Below, piece by piece: positions 59,282-64,000 of a stretch of 64,000 nucleotides of DNA. Both the position numbers and the translations under genes were made by a program. This stretch comes from Leucobacter komagatae (lineage in GTDB: Bacteria > Actinomycetota > Actinomycetes > Actinomycetales > Microbacteriaceae). The notes beneath the pieces are model-generated. The model had not been told where the DNA came from and did not search any database. It was given only the letters and a program-made list of their open reading frames with translations. The DNA lies in contig NZ_VFON01000001.1 in the NCBI RefSeq assembly GCF_006716085.1, positions 744,001 through 808,000 of the forward strand. Direction: 5' to 3'. Every line of letters starts with the position of its first letter. The stretch's first letter is position 1.

Positions 59282-60640
59282 TCAACTGCGTGAGACATCG
59301 GGCAGTTTTGCGCCTGCAAAGACGCCGACGAGGCCCATCGCCGCGAGCAACAGCAGCGCCCACGAGACGTGCACGGTCGCGAGCAGCGCGCTCACCCCAC
59401 CCACGACGAGAAGAATGATGCCCATTGCGGTGTTTGAGACTGCAACATAGGTGGTGCGAGTATCGCCCTCTGCCATGTCGACCACATACGTTTTGCGGCC
59501 GATGCGCACGCCCGTGTGCATGAGCGTGAGTGCAAAATACACCGTGATGTAGAACAGGTTTACCCACCAGCTCGCGTCTGATTGGAATGCCGACGCACTG
59601 CCAGCCTCGGCAAGCGTAGCGACGATCACGGCCGAGAGAATGATCGCCGAAGCAACCCCTGCCCCGATACTCATGACCTTGCGACTCGAGCGATCTGCGA
59701 GCCTGCCAAACAGCCTTCCGCCGATGAGCGCAGCAAGCCCAGAAGCGATAATGAACCCGCCAAGCCCCGCGAGACTCGACGCGCCAGACTGGATCGACAG
59801 CGTCACGATAAACGGAGGGCTCAGCGACGAAACGAGAAGCAACCCGCGGACCCCGACAAACTGCCTGAAACGCGCGTCTTCACGCAACAATTGCACCGCC
59901 TGAGAGAGCCCATGAAACGGTTTGGCTGGAGCGACCTCGGTGCTCTGCGCCTCTGGGGCTTCCTCACTCACAGGTTCACGCACTCCGGCATAGATCACCG
60001 CGACCCCCACCCAGAGCGCTGCACCCGCGGCGAGCAACCAGGCGAGGTGAGCAGCTGCGAGTTCCGCTCCCACAAACGCTCTGATCGCAAGGCCCAGGGT
60101 GATCGCAACAATGCCTGCAACGGTGGTTGAAATACCATTGAGCTGCCCCCGTTCGCCCTTCGGAATCGTGCGTCCCTGCACATCTTTTGACGCGATCGAG
60201 CAGAGGCATCGACCGAGCGCAAAGATCGCGAGCGCGACGAGAATGCCGACGCCCGCTGCAAGCCCTGAGCCGAGCGCTGCGATGAACGCCATCACCGCGA
60301 CCGCCCCCGCCTGCACGAGCGCGCCAACTACGAAGATCCATTTGCGATGCTTCACCCGCACAACGAGTGGGGTAAGTAGCGCTTGCGGCAACATCGAGAG
60401 AGACTCGCGGATCGGCACGAGAAGTCCCGTCAACGCAGCCGGGGCCCCGAGTGACGCGAGCACCCAGGGCAGCACCGTCGATGCGTTGACCGCCTGATCG
60501 CCAGACGATTGCAGGGCACCCGCCGTGATTTGGCGCAGACCATTTGACGCCACCTTGTCGCGCAGCCCTTTGGGCATGCGCTGCTCGGCGTCTCGGGAAC
60601 GACGGATGAGTTTCGAATACCACCACTCGCTGGCGGTCAC
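59282..60640 (-). CDS. MFS transporter, transposon cargo
   Basis: 452 residues with about 12 membrane helices. LTGLLVPIRESLSMLPQALLTPLVV and GRCLCSIASKDVQGRTIPKGERGQLNGISTTVAGI resemble the loop motifs of MFS drug or metabolite exporters. A 40-residue cytoplasmic N-terminus (SKLIRRSRDAEQRMPKGLRDKVASNGLRQI) is longer than usual. Substrate unknown. The GTG start has no clear ribosome binding site; the cupin gene precedes it by 35 bp. Confidence 0.88.
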   Translation of the reverse strand: MTASEWWYSKLIRRSRDAEQRMPKGLRDKVASNGLRQITAGALQSSGDQAVNASTVLPWVLASLGAPAALTGLLVPIRESLSMLPQALLTPLVVRVKHRKWIFVVGALVQAGAVAVMAFIAALGSGLAAGVGILVALAIFALGRCLCSIASKDVQGRTIPKGERGQLNGISTTVAGIVAITLGLAIRAFVGAELAAAHLAWLLAAGAALWVGVAVIYAGVREPVSEEAPEAQSTEVAPAKPFHGLSQAVQLLREDARFRQFVGVRGLLLVSSLSPPFIVTLSIQSGASSLAGLGGFIIASGLAALIGGRLFGRLADRSSRKVMSIGAGVASAIILSAVIVATLAEAGSASAFQSDASWWVNLFYITVYFALTLMHTGVRIGRKTYVVDMAEGDTRTTYVAVSNTAMGIILLVVGGVSALLATVHVSWALLLLAAMGLVGVFAGAKLPDVSRS

Positions 60641-60675
60641 GGGGGCAGACTCGCCCCCGTGTTCACTTGCCGCGA

Positions 60676-61086
60676 TCAGTGGTCGTGATCCTGATCCGCC
60701 TGTGTTTCATGCACGGTGCCCGGCGCGTGATGCGGTGGAGCATAGATGCTGTAGACCTTCATCGGAACGTCGCCGATGTTGGTGATGTTGTGCCACATGC
60801 CCTTGGGCACAAGCACGGCCCAGTCGTCGGCGACCTCTTCATCAAACGAGAGCTCTTCGGGCGAAGGTCCCATTTGTACCCGACCGCGACCCTGTTCAAG
60901 TCGCAAGAACTGATCGGTATCGTCGTGCACTTCGAGACCGATATCGCCTCCGACAGGAATCGACATGAGGGTGAGCTGCATGAGCTCCCCCGTCCATACT
61001 GTCGTGCGGAAATTGGTGTTTGCACGGGTCGATGCTTCGATGTTAACGGTATATGGGTTTGGGCCATGATCTGGTGTTTGTGTCAT
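60676..61086 (-). CDS. Cupin domain protein, transposon cargo
   Basis: 136 residues. Cupin motif 1 is GGDIGLEVHDDTDQFLRLEQGRGRV (metal site with His but changed spacing) and motif 2 is VPKGMWHNITNIGDVPMKVYSIYAPPHH. The C-terminus is His/Asp-rich (HETQADQDHDH), which may bind metal. TAGGCT lies 6 nt before the ATG, so expression is likely leaderless. It is divergent from the nitroreductase gene. Confidence 0.88.
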   Translation of the reverse strand: MTQTPDHGPNPYTVNIEASTRANTNFRTTVWTGELMQLTLMSIPVGGDIGLEVHDDTDQFLRLEQGRGRVQMGPSPEELSFDEEVADDWAVLVPKGMWHNITNIGDVPMKVYSIYAPPHHAPGTVHETQADQDHDH

Positions 61087-61175
61087 TGCTTAAGCCTAAT
61101 GACCTGGCCGAGCAGTAATCAAGCGAGGATAGGCTGGCCTTGCTCGGCAACCATTCAGATTGGAGAGGTTCAGGG

Positions 61176-61757
61176 ATGACACAGGGCAAATTCTTTGACG
61201 ACGAGGTACTCGAGGCCATGGCGACCAGGCGTTCAGTGTCGAAAGTGGGGCCGCACACCCCCACCGACGACGAACTCCGCGAGCTCCTCGCCGCGGTCAC
61301 CCCGGTTGCCGACCATAAGGCGTTGCGCCCGTGGCGACTCATCGTGTTGCGGGGCGAGGATCGGGGCCGTCTAGCCGATGCGCTCGACGCGGCCGCAGGG
61401 ACCACCCGTGAACCGGGAGAACGCAATTCCAAGCCATACCGGGCAGAACTCCTCATCGCGGTCATCGCCAGCTCCACCGAGCACCCGCTCGTGCCAGAGT
61501 GGGAGCAACACGCGACTGCGGCTGGCGCCGGGCACCTGCTCGAACTCGCACTGTGGCGAGCCGGGTGGGGCGTGATGTGGCGCACCGGAGTGCTCGCGAA
61601 CAGCGACCCAGTGCGAGCCATGCACGGGCTCGAAGAACACGAGCACCTCATGGGGTGGTTGTATGTGGGTGACATTGACCCGTCATTCCGAGAGCGCCTG
61701 GAGGCATCGAATCGGCCGGCACTCGACCCGCATCAGTTTCTCGGAATGCTCCCCTAA
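61176..61757 (+). CDS. Nitroreductase family protein, transposon cargo
   Basis: 193 residues from ATG at 61176 (MTQGKFFDDEVLEAMATRRSVSKV). The FMN-binding RRS motif is at about 19-21, then WRLIVLRGEDRGRL and the C-terminal GWGVMWRTG...HEHLMGWLYVG. It may reduce nitro or quinone compounds. GAGAGG lies 9 nt upstream. It shares a divergent promoter region with the cupin. Confidence 0.88.
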   Translation: MTQGKFFDDEVLEAMATRRSVSKVGPHTPTDDELRELLAAVTPVADHKALRPWRLIVLRGEDRGRLADALDAAAGTTREPGERNSKPYRAELLIAVIASSTEHPLVPEWEQHATAAGAGHLLELALWRAGWGVMWRTGVLANSDPVRAMHGLEEHEHLMGWLYVGDIDPSFRERLEASNRPALDPHQFLGMLP

Positions 61758-61784
61758 CCTCAGAGGTCACCCTCCTCGAGTTAG

Positions 61785-61823
61785 GTGAACATGAGCATAA
61801 AGATGTACATATTTTTTGTTCAC
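61785..61823. promoter_or_regulatory. Inverted repeat after nitroreductase gene
   Basis: GTGAACA (61785-61791) and TGTTCAC (61817-61823) around an AT-rich core. It lies just before the antitoxin remnant, so it could be its old operator. Confidence 0.4.
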
Positions 61824-61840
61824 AAATGCTACTTCAGAGC

Positions 61841-62020
61841 ATGACTGCTCTCGCACCTCACGTTGAAACCTGGGCCGTTTCCCGAGAAAAACTCGCCTGT
61901 ACTTTGAAGCGGTTTCGCGAACAAGGCGCAGCCGCAGGGCCATTGACCTTCGGAGCGCATCGCAAGCCCGAGGGAGGAGGGGCTGGGTGTGGCCCTAGCG
62001 AGCGAAGCAGCACATCCAGA
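61841..62020 (+). pseudogene. Phd/YefM-like antitoxin remnant
   Basis: From ATG at 61841 the frame reads MTALAPHVETWAVSREKLACTLKRFREQ, then GPLTFGAHRKPEGG. The RRFREEG...FG.HRKPEA pattern is typical of actinobacterial Phd-type antitoxins. After PEGG the reading becomes unrelated and runs into the right terminal repeats. No toxin gene follows. It seems to be a broken gene carried in the transposon. Confidence 0.5.
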
Positions 62021-62023
62021 AAC

Positions 62024-62138
62024 AATGCCAACTTCGTTGGCAAAACACCGACTAAACCAAACGTGATTACGGAGAAATTCCGCATAATCACTGGGATGCC
62101 AACTAGCGAAAAAGTGCCATCTTCGCTGTCATCTCACA
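62024..62138 (-). repeat. Right terminal repeats of the transposon
   Basis: TIR at 62115-62138 on the minus strand. Further TGCCAAC-type copies at 62097 and 62026; the innermost forms TGCCAAC-TTC-GTTGGCA. The spacing differs from the left end, as is usual for asymmetric elements. Confidence 0.75.
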
Positions 62139-62139
62139 A

Positions 62140-62167
62140 AGCCCCATCGCTCGGGCGCTGGCTTTTT
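62140..62167 (+). terminator. Displaced terminator of the hsd operon
   Basis: AGCC...GGCT with an inner CGC-TCGG-GCG stem, followed by TTTTT. Removing the transposon and one AAGCC copy places this hairpin 1-2 bp after the stop of the gene at 58351-59001. This supports both the terminator and the insertion. Confidence 0.65.
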
Positions 62168-62219
62168 CGTGTCCATCAGAGCCTACCCGAGTGGACACTG
62201 TGAATGTGGTTCGATTGCG

Positions 62220-62266
62220 TGTCTAATGTGGTCATTCTTGATATTATTAGACATAAGTGTTATCTG
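62220..62266 (+). promoter_or_regulatory. Promoter with overlapping operator for resolvase operon
   Basis: TTGATA (62238-62243), 17 bp, TATCTG (62261-62266). TGTCTAAT (62220-62227) and ATTAGACA (62246-62253) form an inverted repeat spanning the -35 box, a likely repressor or recombinase site. Confidence 0.55.
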
Positions 62267-62303
62267 GTTTGGATATCGCTGGACGACTCAAGGAGAATCA
62301 CCA

Positions 62304-62651
62304 ATGACGAGTGCATTCCAGATGGCGGTTCGCGCGCAACACAGCACCCCCGACCAGATCGCCCGCAGCAGAGCACTCCAGGCGGTCGAGGCTCCCGACT
62401 CGCTGCGGGCGCCGACGGATGCGCCCGCGCACCTGCAGAAGGCTTACGGCGCAGCGCAGCGGCTCTACGCGGAGATCGTGGTCTCCGGTACCGAGGGTGT
62501 GGAACTCCGAGCTTTCTCCGCGATGGTCGGCAAGACGCAGCTCGGCGAGGCTGTGAAGATCCTGCGGGGCTCCGGCGCTGTTGCCGAGTCCGTCGAACCA
62601 CGGCCCGACAGCGACAGGCCCCTCATCGTCTTCCGCGCGGTAGAAGAATGA
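62304..62651 (+). CDS. Hypothetical protein upstream of resolvase
   Basis: 115 residues from ATG at 62304; AGGAG lies 8 nt before. Not recognised. LQKAYGAAQRLYAEIVVSGTEGVELRAFSAMVGKTQLGEAVKILRGSGAV suggests a small winged helix-like fold. It overlaps the resolvase by 4 bp and may regulate it. Confidence 0.65.
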   Translation: MTSAFQMAVRAQHSTPDQIARSRALQAVEAPDSLRAPTDAPAHLQKAYGAAQRLYAEIVVSGTEGVELRAFSAMVGKTQLGEAVKILRGSGAVAESVEPRPDSDRPLIVFRAVEE

Positions 62652-63244
62652 CTTCCCACCGGGGCCAGGTCGTCGGCTACGTGCGGGTGAGCGCGGCCGA
62701 CCAGAACGAGGCACGCCAGCTCGAAGCCCTCGGCGAGGTCGACCGACTGTTCTCGGAGAAAGTGTCGGGGAAGAACACTTCCGACCGCGAGCAGCTCAAG
62801 GAGATGATGGCCTATGTCCGCGAGGGCGACACTGTGCGGGTGAAGTCGCCCGACCGTCTCGCGCGCTCGACGACGGACCTCCTCTCGCTGGTCGAGCAGC
62901 TCAGGTCGAAGCGCGTCGCCGTCGAGTTCGTGGACAACCCGGCGCTGAACACTGACACCCCGCAGGGCGAGTTCATGCTGACGATCCTCGCCGCCGTCGC
63001 GCAGCTCGAACGGGCGACGATTCGCGAGCGCCAGGCCGAGGGCATCGCGATCGCGAAGCGCAACGGCGTGTACGACCGCGCACCGAAGCTCACGCCCGAG
63101 CAGATCGCAGAGGCGCGCCAGCGGGCCGACAGTGGCGTCCCGAAGGCTCGGGTGGCCCGAGACCTCGGGGTGAGTCGCCAGACGCTGTACGCGGCGCTCA
63201 GCGGCACTGGGAAGTACGCGGAGCTGGCGGGCGCGTCATCATGA
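62648..63244 (+). CDS. Resolvase/invertase-type serine recombinase
   Basis: 198 residues. The catalytic domain begins VVGYVRVSAADQNEARQLEAL with the nucleophile Ser in RVS, and has SPDRLARSTTDLLSLVE and AQLERATIRERQAEGI. A C-terminal Hin-like HTH follows (SGVPKARVARDLGVSRQTLYAAL). It is the small recombinase type, unlike the large integrase at 37.1 kb. ATGA overlap with both neighbours. Confidence 0.94.
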   Translation: MTSHRGQVVGYVRVSAADQNEARQLEALGEVDRLFSEKVSGKNTSDREQLKEMMAYVREGDTVRVKSPDRLARSTTDLLSLVEQLRSKRVAVEFVDNPALNTDTPQGEFMLTILAAVAQLERATIRERQAEGIAIAKRNGVYDRAPKLTPEQIAEARQRADSGVPKARVARDLGVSRQTLYAALSGTGKYAELAGASS

Positions 63245-63777
63245 TCGCGTACCCCGCAGGCCAGGAGCCGGACTTCTGGCAGCCTAATCCGGCGGATGCA
63301 CGGCACCGCTTCGCCCTGGGCAGGGTCGGCGACTGCACACCGGAGTCGCCGCCGCTCGTCGTGATCGGCATGAACCCCTCGCACGCTCGCGAGACCGAGT
63401 CGGACAAGACCGTGAACCACATCATCAACGTATCGAGGCGTGAGCACTCGGGATGGCTCATGCTAAATCTCTACCCGGAGCGGTCTCCCAAGCCGAAGGC
63501 GCTCAAGTTGTACGACGCGGGGCTCTCCGCGGCGAACTGCGAGGCCATCGAGCATGTGCTCGGACTGGTGGGCGCTACCGAGGTGCTCGGAGCCTGGGGC
63601 AACATGGGCGGCTCAGCGACGCTGAGGCGAGCACTGCCCGACGTGCAGACCCTGCTCGACCGGATGAGCGTGAGAGCGTACACGCTCGACGCACTGCTGA
63701 ACACAGGGAACCCGGCGCATCCGCACCCGCCGGGCCGGCCGTTGCCGATGCTCGGTCCGAAGAGGTACCTCACGTGA
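63241..63777 (+). CDS. DUF1643 domain protein
   Basis: 178 residues. RHRFALGRVGDCTPESPPLVVIGMNPSHARETESDKTVNHIINVSRREHSGWLMLNLYPERSPKP is the DUF1643 pattern. The end, HPHPPGRPLPMLGPKRYLT, also fits. Function unknown; frequent in mobile elements. ATGA overlap with resolvase. Confidence 0.85.
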   Translation: MIAYPAGQEPDFWQPNPADARHRFALGRVGDCTPESPPLVVIGMNPSHARETESDKTVNHIINVSRREHSGWLMLNLYPERSPKPKALKLYDAGLSAANCEAIEHVLGLVGATEVLGAWGNMGGSATLRRALPDVQTLLDRMSVRAYTLDALLNTGNPAHPHPPGRPLPMLGPKRYLT

Positions 63778-64000
63778 TGACCAGAAACGAGGACCAGATG
63801 GACGCCTTGCAGCGAATCAGCACAGGCATCGAGCTGCTTGAGAGCGGATACACCGTCGAGTGGGAACCCTCGCGGGAGATCGAGCCAGGAGTGCACACGA
63901 TGTCGTACCCCCGATATGACAGCCGGCTGATGGAGGCGCTATGGGGCGCATCGGAGCTGGTAGGAACAGACTACGGCTACATAGACCGTGTCGACGAGGT
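63774..64000 (+). CDS. Hypothetical protein, cut by window end
   Basis: From GTG at 63774 or ATG at 63777 the frame stays open to 64,000 (about 75 residues): MTRNEDQMDALQRISTGIELL...VEWEPSREIEPGVHTMSYPRYDSRLMEALWGASELVG. The start overlaps the DUF1643 stop, so it belongs to the same operon. Not recognised. Confidence 0.7.
   Translation, partial: MMTRNEDQMDALQRISTGIELLESGYTVEWEPSREIEPGVHTMSYPRYDSRLMEALWGASELVGTDYGYIDRVDE

Larger units (their letters stand above)
59005..62138. mobile_element. Transposase-less transposon with TIRs and 5-bp target duplication
   Basis: The left end TGTGAATTGACAGCGAAG and the inverted right end TGTGAGATGACAGCGAAG match at 16 of 18 positions (21 of 24 when extended). 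AAGCC occurs at 59000-59004 and again at 62139-62143, a perfect 5-bp target duplication. Subterminal copies of GAAGTTGGCA exist at both ends. TGT...ACA ends with repeated subterminal sites and 5-bp duplications recall the IS21/Tn7/Tn5053/Mu-type elements. Cargo is an MFS transporter, a cupin, a nitroreductase and an antitoxin remnant; no transposase gene is present, so movement would need one in trans. Confidence 0.85.

Noticed and set aside
62648..63244. This recombinase as the resolvase of the 59.0-62.1 kb transposon (Tn3 type)
   Set aside because: It lies outside the terminal repeats and target duplication, and the ends do not look like the 38-bp Tn3 ends.

Overview
The window is a high-GC actinobacterial chromosome segment. 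Protein content and gene order (relA-secF-secD-yajC-ruvB-ruvA; era-corC-ybeY-phoH-HIT-rsmE-dnaJ-hrcA-hemW-lepA; holA/rpsT/comEC) and an actinobacterial-type leuA point to Microbacteriaceae, plausibly Leucobacter or a close relative; the genus is an inference. Many genes lack a Shine-Dalgarno sequence and instead have a TANNNT -10 box 6-7 nt before the start codon, i.e. leaderless transcripts.

Region 1 (1-28.6 kb) is core chromosome: the relA start, the Sec accessory proteins, RuvAB without an adjacent ruvC, leuA with a leader-peptide attenuator, two surface or membrane proteins, then the long minus-strand housekeeping run from lepA to era. hrcA-dnaJ has a CIRCE-like operator. A plus-strand cassette (ABC-2 exporter, DesK/DesR-like two-component system, Pr6Pr membrane protein) and rpsT follow.

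Region 2 (28.8-37.1 kb) holds holA and comEC on the minus strand. An iron-siderophore uptake set (AraC regulator behind a DtxR/IdeR box, two FecCD permeases, ATPase, binding lipoprotein) lies between them. comEC is cut off at the conserved SGSNCA-like motif.

Region 3 (37.1 kb to the window end) is an integrative mobile element whose large serine integrase starts 20 bp from the comEC break. It carries an iteron-type replication origin, an HTH protein, a P4/D5-like SF3 helicase replication protein, two long hairpin-rich non-coding stretches, a double-AAA+ Clp-like ATPase, secreted or anchored proteins (one SNase-like lipoprotein), an XRE regulator, an ArdA antirestriction operon, and a complete Type I restriction-modification operon with one extra gene between hsdS and hsdR and another after hsdR. 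A second module (small protein, resolvase, DUF1643 protein, partial gene) ends the window. No relaxase, TraB/FtsK or type IV secretion gene is visible, and the right attachment site is not seen, so the element continues past 64,000.

Inside this element, immediately after the last gene of the restriction operon, sits a 3.1-kb transposon-like unit (59,005-62,138). It has imperfect terminal inverted repeats, subterminal repeats and a perfect 5-bp target duplication (AAGCC), but no transposase. Its cargo is an MFS transporter, a cupin, a nitroreductase-like protein and an antitoxin remnant.
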